Part shown: positions 36,963-50,454 of the stretch, piece after piece
How positions within the stretch are numbered: position 1 is the stretch's first letter
How the letters are laid out: the number at the start of each line of letters is the position of its first letter
Source: Acanthacorydalis orientalis
Lineage: Eukaryota > Arthropoda > Insecta > Megaloptera > Corydalidae
Direction of reading: 5' to 3'
Assembly (NCBI GenBank): GCA_034766995.1
Contig: CM068323.1
Coordinates: forward strand, 23,174,346-23,238,345
Length of the DNA stretch: 64,000 nucleotides
Notes under the pieces: generated by a model
What the model was told of the DNA's origin: nothing
Database searches by the model: none
Seen by the model: only the letters and a program-made list of their open reading frames with translations
Position numbers and translations under genes: made by a program

Positions 36963-37031
36963 CGTTTATATACTTTAATCAGTCGAATGAATAATCACGA
37001 ATTGAAGTTAAAACAGCATGACAACTTTCAC
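36963..37031 (-). promoter_or_regulatory. Promoter of 36459-36899: CCGTGAAAGT, TATA
   Basis: AAATACCCGTGAAAGT (GTGAAAGT at 37024-37031), then TGTCATGCTGTTTTAAC, then TATATAAACG (36963-36972). Spacing is 52 nt. The GTCATG-TGTTT module is of the type seen in the His-rich genes at 56523, 58833 and 61530 rather than in the MVSCK block. Confidence 0.7.
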
Positions 37032-37222
37032 GGGTATTTATTTCAAATCAGAATATATCATACATAATGAGGTGATTGTAGATAAATGACAATTTTGTTA
37101 TGTATTAATTTTATTTTTGTACATTCCCTAAGGTACTTTAATATATTTGTTTACAATTTAATATTCGCAAAATGAACGTATGTTATGTAACAATTTATTT
37201 TGCATTTGTATGTTTTCATGTG

Positions 37223-37284
<62 letters not shown>

Positions 37285-39016
37285 ATAAAAGTTTGAAATT
37301 GATATAATTATAATATATTGTAAGACAAAAAAAATTAAAAAAGAGATATTAAAAAGATATTATGAACTTAAATTAATATTTATATTAAATTTATTTAATT
37401 AATATTAATATTAAAAAGATATTATGAACTTCAAAACAACTGATATAAAAATTGCTAAGAAGATATAAGCCAATACTTAGGTTTAAGATATTTAAAATAT
37501 GTTATAAATTTATTGACGAAAAGGGGCAGACATTCAAATTAAAAATAGTTAAAATAAATATTTATACAAAGATAAATAATTGATACCTTAAGAAGATGAT
37601 AATGTTTATGTCATGATTAACGTTATTGATCCAATTTAACTATATACAATGATAAATTTTTACAGTTAGTTCAAAAAATTATTGATTTTTAAAAGATGAT
37701 CGGTTTTGGAATATAATAACTAAGATACCTTTTTTTAAATGTACGAACTGTAAAGTCAAAATATAATAAATATAAAATATTATAACGATAATAACTATTA
37801 TTTATATATATATATATATATGTTAAAAAAATAAAATGATTAAAAAATAGTACCTAACGTATTTTGATCTTATTTAATATAATATAATCTGGTCTAACAA
37901 ATATATCATGACATTATGACTTATAAGTGAAAACTAGATAACTGTTTTTTTTCTAGAAATCCTTCAACAGATGTTATTTTTAACCAAGTCTATATAAAAT
38001 CATTATTCTTCTTTTAGTAGTCATGTTATAATTAACAATTCCAATTCTTTGCATTTTTCATTCAGTATGTTTTTTTTTAAATGAACAATTTCTATTGATA
38101 ATAAAAAAATAATTAAATATCCTGTATTTTTTTATTAATGGAGTAATAAAATACCATTAAATATTTGTCTTCAATTTTCGTAGTTATCAAAAATGGATGG
38201 AATTAGTTGTATGAATATTTAAATAAAATAATTACAACTCTGCTATTGTTACTTTTTAAATCTCTGAATATTATTTATTATTTTTGAAGCTTGATTTAGT
38301 AGAAGACAATAAGAATAAATTATTTTATGTAAAACATTACAAGATTACCAAATAATGGATTTATAGAAATAAAAATAATTAACAATAATTGGAAGAAGTA
38401 AAAATTGTTTTGATATTGTTAGTCCTTTTGAGTCATTTGAATGGATCAGCTGACGATTAATCAACAGAATTTCAGGTATAATAACAAACATGTATGTTTT
38501 GAAGGAATTATATTATTATTATTTAATAATTAGATTGTAATTTTAGTAAATATATGAATAAAAAAAATATTGTCTTATGAAAGGACAAGCCCTAAGTCAC
38601 ATAATGATATAATTTGATAAATGAGTAAATAATTGAATAAATACACTTAGTTCAATGTCAAAGATTTGTATTTGTGGGACAGAGATTCTTTTATAGAGGA
38701 TAGACGATTGTATCTGATTAATGTTCTACAATCCGAACTGATCTCTTTGATAATTCATTCAAACCAAAGGTAGATCATAAACATTTTCAAAGTCATGTGC
38801 ACAACCTTACTTTCACTTCAATGATTATTGTCTGCGATAGCCGGAACGACGAATATCGTTTCACTTGGTAGGTCAGGGTTCATGAAACTTGAAAAGTTAT
38901 CATATTTATTCATAATTTTCTTATTATCTATAAGAGAATAAAATAGTCACTGAAAGAAAATAGATTGTAAAGTGTTTTTAATTTATTTTTTTATTGCAGT
39001 TAATTTGTTTTAAATA

Positions 39017-39074
<58 letters not shown>

Positions 39075-39224
39075 CTCAAGTCTAAATAAAGTATTTTGTA
39101 TTAAAAGACACCAACTCACAAATGACTAATATAAATATGACCTTATTTTTTATGACTGAAAGTAAATCGACTTGAATAGGGGGGTATGTTTAATATTCAA
39201 TAAAACTTTGATATTACAAAACAA

Positions 39225-39293
39225 GTTTTATATATTTTTGATATTTCTAAAAGTTAGGACTTGTAAGTAGCATAAATTAATTTCACTTTCACC
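39225..39293 (-). promoter_or_regulatory. Orphan RR-2-type promoter pair
   Basis: GGTGAAAGT (39285-39293, minus strand) is followed 53 nt later by TATAAAAC (39225-39232), the same spacing as in the real genes. No RR-2 frame lies downstream on that strand. Either a promoter fossil, a non-coding transcript start, or chance. Confidence 0.35.
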
Positions 39294-39521
39294 TATGATT
39301 GTAGTTAGATAATAAAGGTATATAAGGAAGTGGTGAATGTTTTTAGCTGTGTATTAATTTTTCTATTAGTACTATTGTCTTTATGACAATTTGCTTATAT
39401 TTGTACTAGTATTTCGCATATTGTCAACGCAAATAGCAAGTAATACGGTTTAGAAAGGATTTTTTTTAGTTCAACGAGACAATATTGATATATATTTGTT
39501 ATTATATCATATTTAGGAAGG

Positions 39522-39569
<48 letters not shown>

Positions 39570-39914
39570 ATTCAAAATAAGTTACAGAATAAGATTGACT
39601 TCTGCTAACTAAACTAGAGAAATTAAAGTGAACTTTTTTTTAAATTATAAATCAAGTAACATTGAATATTTGAATTATTTAATAATACTTTTTATTAAAA
39701 AAACTTTAAAATTGAATTAATAAGAAGAAATATTTAGATTATATTGTTATGCTTAAATTATATCGTTTATTTGAAAGTTTCTTTAGGAAACGAAGAAAAT
39801 AATTTCGTAGATGCTGAGAACAAGAAGTTGTTAATTGGAATATCACAAAACTTTATTATTGTTTCCAAAAAATATAATATGTAATTTTATATACACTCAT
39901 AAATATTTACACAC

Positions 39915-39949
<35 letters not shown>

Positions 39950-40425
39950 TGTGTGCTATATAAATATATAATAGGATATTATTTATTTAGTGTTTCAATC
40001 AATTTACACGAAAATTTATTCGAATAATATTTAAATAGGCATAAGAAAAATTCCAGGAAACAATAAAAATCCCTTAATATATAGAAAACAAGGCATCATT
40101 TCATTTAAAAAAAATTAGACAAATGATAACTTAATTAAATCAAATATTGACTTTGGTTAATTAAGATCTTTATTAAAGCCTGTTATTAAAGAAAAATTAA
40201 TTGTCTACTTATTATATACTAGTGCGATGAGAATTATAGTTTTTTCACATTGTAACTAAATTCACTTCCACCAGATTTTTCACTCTTCACAAGACACTAT
40301 TTTTTAAATCAATATTTAATTATTGATTCAATATATATGTATATATATAATAGTTTTTATATAAAATTATTTTTTTTAAAAAAACTCTTTAATATTAGAT
40401 TAAACTAACTATCACTGTTATGAAA

Positions 40426-40529
40426 ACTGAACTGAATTCTCAATTTCAAATATTTGTTTTTATATATATTCCATAAAGAGACTCTCATATAAACCAATAA
40501 TAAATTGGAATCATAATTTTACTTTCAAC
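40426..40529 (-). promoter_or_regulatory. Weak orphan promoter-like string
   Basis: GTTGAAAGT (40521-40529, one base off), TATATAAAAA (TATAAAAA at 40457-40464; 57 nt spacing) and TCAGTTCAGT (40426-40435) about 31 nt past the TATA box, all on the minus strand. No coding sequence follows. Confidence 0.25.
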
Positions 40530-42153
40530 ACAAGTTTCAACATTATTTCTAAAACATATTATTAATAGAAATAATTTATCGTTTTAATTGATATACGATT
40601 AAGTATTAATTGTTCATTAAGTAAGATTAAGTATTTTTTATAATCTCATATTTCTTCATTTTTAGATTCAGTGTTTATGAATCAATCAGTCGTCTAGATT
40701 TTTATAACGTTAACGATTTTATTAATTTCTAATTACTCATATTTTTATACTATTTTACCATTCTAATGTTGCATAAATGCACTAAAATTTTTATGAATTC
40801 ATTGTTATGCTTGTTTCATATAACCTTCGTTCGCATTCATTCATATAATTTGATTGCTTAGTATATTTTATGAATTAATTTTATAAACATACATGTATAT
40901 ATATATATACATAAGAATAAAAAATGAAATTTAAAATGAAAATTTCAGACATATTATAAGTAAGAAAATAACAAAGAAACTACAGAAATGATTGAATAGG
41001 CGTTAATAAATATGAAAGTATTTAGAAATGGGAGACTAATGATTAGGTAAGGAATGAATATTAAAAAGTCATTAAATGGATAAAAAAGGAGATACTGTGT
41101 TAGGAAACAAATTGAAATTAATTAAAATAACTTTTCGTTTAACAGATGAAATAAATTTTAATAATATTTTATAAATATAAGAAAATGTGTAATGATATCT
41201 GAATTTATGTGAAATAATTTTTACTATCATTACACAAATATATATTATTTGATTTTATCATAGAAAATTAAGTCCTATGAATAAGTCGAAGATATTTATG
41301 ATTAGTATAGAACGATTATCTTATGTGAAATTAGCTGACCCTTGATTCTCTGTGCATTGCAAATATCTCATAATTGACAAACATGATAGTATCTTGGATA
41401 AGATAATATTAAAGGTGGAGCCATTTTTCATGGTATGGTTATTTGTCAGAGTTCAGTTGACAGATCGCCATAGTATGTACGAAGTCATCCTCTCATTGAC
41501 CTAAGAGATAGGTTTTATTTATTTTCTGCACTATAAAAGAAATTAATCCCTGGCTATCTGAAAGTGACTCAATTGTTCTAACTGATTATAATACAAACAT
41601 AGCGATGCAAACAAAAACAAGAACAGGATTGTATATAAACACTTTGCTTACAGAGTTACTCAAAATTAATATAATAGTTATTATTAGAATTTTTGCAAGT
41701 AATATATATTTTTCTGTTTGAGAGATGTGTTCAGAAATCTAGAAAAATAATAAAAAAAAAATAATATAATTATATTTGTTACTAAATTAGATTTAGTTTA
41801 ATTGGGCATTTACTTTCTCTAAAAATATACAAAAAATATAATAATTTAAAATAATTATGAGCATACATATATCATGTTCTTTTCTTGAAGATTTGTTATT
41901 TTATATAATTTATTAAATAAAAGTTATTAAAGAGTAAATTTATTTAATGTTTATGCTCTATTGATAATGAATAAAGTAATAACATTTTGTAACGAATTTT
42001 ATGATAGAAAATTATCTCCGATTTCGTATATCCGACTGAAATTAAAGAGATACGCGTAATTAATTAAAATTTAAGTAAAGCCACAGTAGTAATAAACAAT
42101 TATTGTATATTTTATCCGTATAATGTACGAAATATGATCATTTACCAGAAATC

Positions 42154-42220
42154 AGTGAAAGTAATGTTATGGTTGTTTGAGCATCATATCCAACTTCAAA
42201 CAAAATGTTTAATATAAAAG
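42154..42220 (+). promoter_or_regulatory. Promoter of 42290-42661: AGTGAAAGT, TATA
   Basis: AGTGAAAGT (42154-42162), TTATGGTTGTTTGAGCATC, TATAAAAG (42213-42220). Spacing is 51 nt. Initiator-like ATCACAGT at 42241-42248. Confidence 0.75.
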
Positions 42221-42289
42221 GGCGAATAAATTTTCTTAACATCACAGTCAAACATTAAGTTTGTGAAGTAAACAATTCTAAATAACAAA

Positions 42290-42661
42290 ATGATTTGTTT
42301 GAAATTGTTTTTAATCGCGGCGGTTGTTGTTATCGTGAACGGTGCACATCATCACCACCACCATCATCATCCAGTTCATTACAAGTTTGCTTATTTCGTC
42401 CACGATCCGCATACACATGATATAAAAGAACAACATGAGGAACGTCATGGAGATAAAGTGAAAGGACATTACAGTTTGCACGAACCTGACGGCACTAAAC
42501 GCATAGTGCATTATTCTGCTGACCATCATGGAGGATTTCATGCTCATGTTGAACATAAAGGACATGCTGTTCATCCACCACCACATCATCATAAACATCA
42601 CAAACATCATCACCATCATGAAAAGGCAACTTCTCATATCAGTTTCGTAAGGCATCACTGA
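42290..42661 (+). CDS. Very His-rich RR-2 cuticular protein, 123 aa
   Basis: Signal peptide about 1-18 (IVNG then A). His8 at 20-27. RR-2 domain about 31-89 ([41 protein letters not shown]). A second His-rich segment is at about 98-110, then KATSHISF (112-119) and RHH. The KFAYFVHD and HHGGFHAHV signatures define a His-rich group with 45328, 53645, 56523, 58483 and 61530. GGF replaces the NGF of other groups. AATAAA at 42770-42775. Confidence 0.95.
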   Translation: MICLKLFLIAAVVVIVNGAHHHHHHHHPVHYKFAYFVHDPHTHDIKEQHEERHGDKVKGHYSLHEPDGTKRIVHYSADHHGGFHAHVEHKGHAVHPPPHHHKHHKHHHHHEKATSHISFVRHH

Positions 42662-42779
42662 AAGGATCTTATTTTAGTCATCTTCATATTGGAAATCGTT
42701 GTCTGGATATCGAATTTGTTTTTATAATTTAATTAGATTTTATATTTTGTTACCAATTTTGTATGTTTTAATAAATTTA

Positions 42780-45200
42780 TTTTTTCATTATCAATTATTT
42801 TGTTTTTTATATTGTTTTATGCAACATGAGTAGATAATTATACCACTTAATGTTTAAATTTTGATTTGGAAAAAATGAAAAAGAGATAAATACAAATGTT
42901 AGATCAACTAGCATTTTATAAACAAAAGATATTTCGGTCTAGTATTTTAATTTAAAAATTTTCAGGACAATTTAAAATAAAGTATCAGCCTGGCGGAATT
43001 ATTAATCTATATAAATAAATACACTAATCTGAATTATTTTAAAATTGAAAATACATTTCCAAAATAGTGTTCTTTTATATAAAAAAATACATAAATATAT
43101 AAGAACACATGAGAGTAACAAATTGGCTTTAAGAATCTGTAAAAAATTAAATAGAAAATACAAGTTTCCAAATTAAGACCTTATTGACCAGAAAAAGTAT
43201 TTTATTTTACTTATAAAATTATTATAAAAAAATAAATCAATATATAAAAATCAGTAATAAACTTGACAGAAATATAAGAAAATATAATTTTAAAATTGTG
43301 GCTAAATTCATTTTCAGGTATGTTTTTTACTCACTAAAAACCACAAAAATTCTGATCAAAGATATTCAATTCTTATTTATGAATATTTTGCGGTGACACC
43401 TATAACTCTAACACACTTAACTCTAAGGTATAAACAAATCTAAATCTAATCTTTATAGATATATCTAATCTTCTATCTGTATAGATATAATCTAATCTTT
43501 ATAGATCTATCCTTTATAGATTTTAAAGTTAATTAAAATATTTTTTCGTGCCACATCTTTATGAGGATTATTGTTTATATTATTATTTAATTTATTATTA
43601 TTGTTCATATTATAATTAAGTATTTATATAAGCATATTTTACTTTTATTTTGGATATATAATTATTTCTATAGAATTAATTATGTTAAAACATACATTTT
43701 TCGTATTCAGTCTACGAATTAGTCCTTAAGCAAATCTTTCCTGTATGTACCAACAGTATTTATCTGATAATATTTTAAAAAAATTATGTGTTCCGCAAAG
43801 TACATTGCGAGGCTATATAACTTATAAAAATTTGTTGTGAACACAGAAAGAAAAAAATCTGTGATAGAATAAAAAATGGGATTACACCTGTCTGTTAACA
43901 TCAAAAAGAATAAATATTCAAAGATAGACGGTAATGCAGAATATACTAATAAAGTTGTTCATTGATAATGTTTTGGATTGACGTACTTTGTCTTGAGATA
44001 TTCTTTTTATATAAATAATAAAACATCTTTTATACTGACATATTTTACGATCATCCAAATTATATTCAATCATTCCAATTTAGAAATTTGTGTTTGTAAT
44101 TAGTTTTTTTTAAATAACCACTAAAAATTAAATTTATATTACTTTCTTGTAATAATATTATGGTTAAATATTTTACATAGTGTTCTGAAATCGATACAAT
44201 TTACCATCAATTAAATCTTTTTATTTTTCAATAGAACTATTATTATTTTATTTTACACATAGTACAACCGAATTCGATTTCTATTGGTTACGGTTATTTA
44301 ATTTATACCAATATATTTATTACACGTTATATCATCAAATGTAACGCTAATGTGTTCTTACTTTCATGCTCTGGTTTAATTGTAACTGAAAGAATTCAAT
44401 AAATTTACGATGATTATTATACATTATATAATTTAGTTTTATCTATAATTATAAAATATATGTATTATTGGTGACATGATATTCTTAAAATACGTTCAAT
44501 CATTTCGTGTATGGTTCCATAAAATAGAGAATATATTATATAGTTGTTTGTAACGTTTTACTATAGTTTTACTTGATTAGAGATTATATTACATATTTTT
44601 TAAATCATTTATTGATCTATTATTTGAAAACTTGATATGAAAAAAAGTATATTCAAGCAGCTCCTACAATAATTATATAGGAAAAAATAATTATTCTATT
44701 GAATTATATATCTCATGTATATTTTATACTGAAGCATTTTATTAGAATCCTAAATGATATTTTGCTTGAGGTTATGTTTTTTATGGCCGATTTGAATGTT
44801 CATTATAGCCAGGTAGATTATTTCAACTGAATGTAGATGATCTGTAGGGTAGCTAGAAAATTTGTGTTCCCCTTCGAAAACGAAAACCAACCTGTTTTCT
44901 AGAGGTCTCATGAGTCGATGAATATCACTAATTAGAATATGGGATGTAGATCTAAATGAAATGTATGTTTATGGTAGTTTTAATAAATTTTTGATGTAAT
45001 CAGCCTGGCATAAATGTATCTTTTATTGTAATAAAAATAATTTATTTGGGAAAGAGTCGACGCACCCTTAAATCTTAAATAAACAATCAATTAACTATTT
45101 TTATATAAAATGAATATATAAATTTATCATTGTGTTCGTTTTTATCTACGAATCGTGTTTCTATCATTTAAATTAAAACAAACATAGCTATTTCAATTAT
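42780..45200. other. Intergenic
   Basis: A dispersed-repeat copy at about 43315-43375, a run of TCTTTATAGAT-type short repeats at about 43440-43525, and a GC-richer patch at 44805-44935 with CTAGAAAA/TTTTCTAG ends. A weak ATGAAAGT/TATAAAT pair on the minus strand (44301-44367) has no gene. The 61-codon frame at 43719-43904 is not credible. Confidence 0.5.
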
Positions 45201-45327
45201 ATATTTATTCACGTTAATAATATAAAATATAAATTCAGTTTATAATATTCGAAAAACATTTTTTTTCATAATTTTTTTTCGGTGGTGCTGAATTATAAGA
45301 CCAGCTAACAAACCAGTCATTATGCCT

Positions 45328-45726
45328 TTAATGATGTTTGTCGATACTGATATGAGAAGTTGCTTTTTCTTGATGACCATGTTTATGTTTGTGATGATGT
45401 GGTAATGGATGAACAGCATGTCCTTTATGTTCTACATGTGCCTGGAAACCGCCATGATGATCAGATGAATAGTGGACTAAACGTTTGGTTCCGTCAGGTT
45501 CGTGCAAACTGTAATGTCCTTTCACTTTATCTCCATGACGTTCTTCATGTTGTTCCTTGATATCGTGCGTATGTGGATCATGGACGAAGTAAGCGAATTT
45601 GTAATGAGCTGGATGATGGTGATGTTTCTCATGATGATGATGGTGGTGGTGATGGTGATGATGATGATCATCACTGACAACCACGACGATGATCAATACG
45701 AACAAGAACACTTTACACAAAAACAT
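45328..45726 (-). CDS. Very His-rich RR-2 cuticular protein, 132 aa
   Basis: Start chosen at ATG 45726 (MFLCKVFLFV); the frame extends 14 codons upstream but from TTG. Signal peptide about 1-18 (VVVS then DD). An uninterrupted His12 is at 21-32 and His4 at 35-38. RR-2 domain about 42-100 with EPDGTKRLVHYSSDHHGGFQAHV: SSD replaces TAD/SAD. HKHKHGHQEKATSHISI ends the protein. Poly-His next to a chitin-binding domain suggests metal binding or pH-sensitive aggregation (inference). Possible AATAAA at 45204-45209 (minus strand). Confidence 0.95.
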   Translation of the reverse strand: MFLCKVFLFVLIIVVVVSDDHHHHHHHHHHHHEKHHHHPAHYKFAYFVHDPHTHDIKEQHEERHGDKVKGHYSLHEPDGTKRLVHYSSDHHGGFQAHVEHKGHAVHPLPHHHKHKHGHQEKATSHISIDKHH

Positions 45727-45787
45727 TTTGAATTGTTTAGTTGTCAGAATCGATATTTGACTATGCAACTGGATAAAAATTTCTGTG

Positions 45788-45862
45788 CTTTTATATTAAA
45801 TATCTTGATTTGAATAAATGTGATGCTCAAAGACCATGAAATCACTTTCACTATTTGTCAAC
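45788..45862 (-). promoter_or_regulatory. Promoter of 45328-45726: GTTGACAAATAGTGAAAGT, TATA
   Basis: Composite element GTTGACAAAT (45853-45862) overlapping AGTGAAAGT (45844-45852); TATAAAAG at 45788-45795; spacing 49 nt. TTTCATGGTCTTTGAGCATC matches the middle module of 42290-42661. Confidence 0.75.
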
Positions 45863-45869
45863 GAAAGAT

Positions 45870-47938
45870 CAATATATCACGTTATGTACTTTTATCTTCG
45901 ATTATATTTAGTGTTATATGATAAAAAATATTTTCCGTAAAATATAATTAAATAAAACCTGATAAGTTTATTAGCATAAAAAAATAATTATGTATATATA
46001 ATTAATAACTATTTATTTTTATATCGAGAACAATTTTTCGATCAATTATTATTAATAAATTATGCTTGATGAAATTAAAGTCTCTTATTACTATTATAAA
46101 TTGAAATGAAATATAAATTCACCCAGTTTGTTTTCCAAAGCTTGAGCTGGCCTGAATTCAGATACCAGAGCTTTGAATGATTTATGAGATAAAATATATA
46201 CTTTATAGATTGTAATTATGAACATTAGTTTCTAAATTTTTTAAATTACAGTTATAAAACACTTTCATAACAATGTAATTATAATCTTAGCTAAACACTG
46301 AAACGAAAAATGTAAATAAATTGATTGAAGCTTGTTTTTGTAATAATATTCGTAATCAAAGTATCATATTAATACTTAAGTAAGATAATAAACCTTATTT
46401 ACTGTAAAAAAACAATGTGTGTTCTAATTGAAAAATGTAACATCATGTATCTCATAATATAATTTTTGGCACAGAGGCTAAATTAATTTTTGTATTGTAT
46501 TTTCATTCTTCACAAATTACAAAAAAAAAACATTGATGGAAATGTTTAGTAATAGAGTACTGATTATTTTTATTTATTACTAATGCACATTTATTTAGCC
46601 AGACCGATTTTCAGTACATTAAAGTGTAAAAAAATCTTAATATTTGTGATCAGAAAAACATATGCTGTTTGTGGGATCAAAAATTTATTTATGAATAATA
46701 GTTGTGTCTAATAAAATCTTGAAGATCATATATCTATAATGCTATTTTGTTCTTGTTTCATATTAGGATTAATATAAATTTATGAACCATTTTTGTAAGA
46801 CCTTCTATATTTAGTTTTTCAGTTTTTGTTACCGTTAATTATTATTTGTCAAATTTAATTTTAAAGCATGAAATTAAAAGAAAACCTATAATTTATATGG
46901 AATATTTTTAAATTTCAATTTTTCTTAATACATAATAAAATAGATTATGTTTTAATTTTGTAAGATTAAATAAAAATTTTAAATTTGTATACAGTGAAAA
47001 TTTACTTTGGCTTAAAAATATTTCCAGTTGAATACATAATCTTTGAATGTAAATAAATGAAATAAAAATAAATATTTTGTAAAGGTCTCTTCCTTAATAA
47101 AGTTATATAAGAGATTTTGATATTTTATTAAACATTACTGCCAATGAAAGGTGTCATATCATAAAACTACCTTTAAAATCATATCCTGTTAGTAACTGCA
47201 GTCATGCTAAGCACTCAACTATGACCGTATCTCAAATAAAAATATACATATAATACATAAGTATCATATACTTTAAATAATCTTTATACTGTAAATCACA
47301 ATTTGTATACATTTTTTATTTTATATAACTTTAAGTTTCTTATGTGGATAATAAACGCATTTACTTTATCAAAAAAAGTAAAAGAATTTATTTTCATATA
47401 TAAATTTTCACTCCCCACAAACCACATGTTTTTTTCTGATCAAAATATTCAATACTTCAATATTGTTCATTTTATTTATTGTCCATTCAATTAAAATACA
47501 TCTTATTTTAGAAATTATTATCATTCGATATGATATCCTTTATAACAAATTTATATTAGTAAATAAATATTAAATATTCAAAGTACAGAATTAATATTAT
47601 ATTTTTAATTAATCTCTCTCTGTCTATATATATAATTAAATAATTTATTATTTAAAAATAAATACATATTTTATTGTTTATTATTTGGAAATTGAATTAT
47701 TAATAAAAATGTAACAAAAAAAGAATAATAGTAAATCTGTTTAAAGTATTATAGATAATATAAACTATAGAGCACACGAAAATTTAATCGAGATATTTAT
47801 AGCTTTGGTTTAAAATGAAATAATAAATAAGGTTTATTGCAGGAAATTATTAATGCGTAATTGGAGACTACGAATTTCTTTTGCATTATGTAAATGACTA
47901 GATTAAAAACGGATATGTTTACACACACATATACATAC

Positions 47939-47987
<49 letters not shown>

Positions 47988-48169
47988 AAGATAGCCATAG
48001 CTAAAAATATATAAAATTTTTATATTTTTTACAAAATACATTATTTTAAATGTTATTCAAGTAATCATTTTTGATAATTTGGATTAATTCCCTTTAACAC
48101 TTATTAGTATCCTTTTTTCATTTGTAATAAATTTATTTAGATATGAAAACTATTATGTATATTTTATAT

Positions 48170-48214
<45 letters not shown>

Positions 48215-48569
48215 GTACATATATACTACATTGGATAGAAATAAACTTATTTAATTACTGATCTCTTTTTAATAATCTATTTATAATCTATTTTCTAAAA
48301 TTTTTGTAAATCTATTTAATGAAGTAACTCTTAAAAAAATATTGTACAAAATTCATAAATAATATTTTTTAAGCCTCTTAATTATTGTAAAATTATTATT
48401 GAATGACCGAATTAGTAAAAAGTTAACTACTTATTCATTCTTTGAATGTTAAGAACTTTGTGAATATTTTTTCAAGAATTCTCATTTTAATTTAACTAAA
48501 TTAACTAAACAATCTAAACTTTTTAAATATATCTAAATATTTTAATGAATAGTATATATATATATATAG

Positions 48570-48600
<31 letters not shown>

Positions 48601-48601
48601 C

Positions 48602-48639
<38 letters not shown>

Positions 48640-48830
48640 TAAATTAAAGGTAAATTGTATAATATTTTCTTCAATGTTCAATAATCATTTGAAAGGTATT
48701 AAACAATAAACTAAAGATTGAAGTAAACGATTATTACAAATCATAAATCGTTTTACAATTCAGATGAAATAAAGAAATATTTTCATATACTTATATTACA
48801 TACTTAATTGCAAACAAACAGTTATAAAAA
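45870..48830. other. Intergenic
   Basis: Dispersed-repeat copies at about 46640-46690 (minus) and 47400-47460 (plus). TA arrays at 47925-47990 (with GA tail), 48173-48226 and 48553-48640. The 63-codon frame at 47303-47494 spans a repeat copy and is not called. Confidence 0.55.
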
Positions 48831-48876
48831 TCAAGTCACGGTTTTAGATAATCCGAATACTTGGTAAACGTTTTCA

Positions 48877-48911
48877 TATAAAAGCGCGAGTCAGATTTTC
48901 ATATCTTCAGT
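48877..48911 (+). promoter_or_regulatory. Promoter of 48956-49471: TATA and TTCAGT initiator only
   Basis: TATAAAAGCGCG (TATAAAAG at 48877-48884) and TTCAGT (48906-48911; A about 32 nt from the TATA box). No GTGAAAGT is seen in the expected window at about 48815-48830, making this the exception of the cluster. Confidence 0.65.
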
Positions 48912-48955
48912 GAAATCTTGTTTGTTATACAGTGAGAACAATTCATTTCCACAAA

Positions 48956-49471
48956 ATGTTCTTTTTAAAAACGTTTCTTCTTGTTTTGATAATAGTTTAT
49001 GTGAATGGACAAGGTGGTGGAGGACATCACCACCATCATTCACACCATAAACCTCATCATCACGATAAACATCATGGCAAACATCATCATCATAAACCTG
49101 TGCATTACGAATTTTCATATTCGGTACACGATCCGCATACGCATGATATAAAGGAACAACATGAAACAAGACATGGTGATAAAGTGGAAGGTTTTTACAG
49201 TTTAGTGGAACCGGACGGTAGGAAACGTGTCGTCCATTATACTGCTGATAAACATTCTGGATTTCACGCGCACGTCGAACATATCGGACATGCTAAACAT
49301 CCGAAACCACATCACCATCACAAAACACATCATCATAAACCTCATCACCATCACCATCATCACCATCATCCAAAAACTCACCATACCCATCACAAACATC
49401 ATGCGCCGAAGTACGAAGAACTTCCTGCACATTACTATGAATATGTTCCTCATTATGAATACATTTATTGA
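48956..49471 (+). CDS. Very His-rich RR-2 cuticular protein with Tyr-rich tail, 171 aa
   Basis: Start chosen at ATG 48956 ([10 protein letters not shown]); eight upstream in-frame codons begin with GTG. Signal peptide about 1-18 (YVNG then Q). A Gly/His/Lys-rich segment at 20-47 precedes the RR-2 domain at about 51-109 ([37 protein letters not shown]). His/Lys/Pro-rich sequence with His9 follows at about 118-149. The end holds seven Tyr in the last 19 residues (for example [13 protein letters not shown]) and lacks TSHISF. Tyr-rich tails can be sites of phenolic cross-links (inference). EPDGRK replaces EPDGTK/R. No AATAAA was noticed soon after the stop. Confidence 0.94.
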   Translation: MFFLKTFLLVLIIVYVNGQGGGGHHHHHSHHKPHHHDKHHGKHHHHKPVHYEFSYSVHDPHTHDIKEQHETRHGDKVEGFYSLVEPDGRKRVVHYTADKHSGFHAHVEHIGHAKHPKPHHHHKTHHHKPHHHHHHHHHPKTHHTHHKHHAPKYEELPAHYYEYVPHYEYIY

Positions 49472-49479
49472 TTTCTATA

Positions 49480-49568
49480 AACGTATATACTTTACTGTTA
49501 CTCTACAAGTATTTATTATCTATTGTTTTAGAAAACTGTATTATTTAAATTTATAACTTAATATTATT

Positions 49569-49634
<66 letters not shown>

Positions 49635-50384
49635 ATTTAATTAATAGAGATAGATATTTTTATATATTGATTTTTGTATTAAAACAAATCTGTATCTATA
49701 AATGATAAAAACATATAAATATTTTCGATGCAACTAAAACCTTTTTTTTATCTTAATTAACTCTCAATTTTATGTGTGTAGTTAAGTAACTAGTATCTTT
49801 TTCGCGATAATCACATTTTGGATATTATAATCATTCATGTATCTTTATATTAAGTTCAAAATGTGTATTATTTTTTTTTAAACGAATTGTTTTTATAATA
49901 ATGTCATAATTATATTCTTTTTAGCTCTGTGGTTAAATCTACTTTCACAAATGAATGTTTATTGTACACACACCACACTTTTTTGATTAAAAGGATCAAT
50001 AATTGATTATTGATCATTTTGATAACAACATATATATATATATATATATAGATAGATACTATATAATTCGCGAAGATAGTGCACAAAAAAGTGAAATTTT
50101 TCTCTAATATAAGATGAAATATATAAAGTAGGGTTTCAAGTTTTAAATATAAACAAGTTGCAAAAAGTTACAAACGGATTGTGATATAGGCATTGAATAT
50201 ATATTAATTTTTTCTTCCACATATACTTGAAATATTATAATAATTATATTCTGACCCCATTTCTTCATTTGCGATGGTAATTTATATTGATTATAATTTT
50301 TTTGCATAAGATTAAAAAAAAAACAAAATACAGATACCTAATTGTTATATTATACTCATTATATTATACATAAAATATGCGTCC

Positions 50385-50454
<70 letters not shown>

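Larger units (their letters stand above)
37040..42140. other. Large gene-poor interval
   Basis: About 5 kb without a recognisable coding gene. TA arrays at 37204-37284, 37801-37821, 39020-39069, 39528-39564 and 39918-39948. A 24-bp direct repeat (ATATTAAAAAGATATTATGA core) occurs at about 37345 and 37409. Gene-less promoter-like pairs at 39225-39293 and 40426-40529 are listed separately. A CTATAAAAG at 41531-41539 has no GTGAAAGT partner and only a 38-codon frame after it. Confidence 0.55.

Noticed and set aside
38688..38817. Another orphan promoter (AGTGAAAGT at 38809-38817 and TATAAAAG at about 38688 on the minus strand)
   Set aside because: Spacing of about 115 nt is outside the 46-62 nt of the genes, and no coding frame follows.
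41531..41718. TATA box with a 38-codon frame at 41605
   Set aside because: No GTGAAAGT at the expected place, no signal peptide or RR-2 residues.
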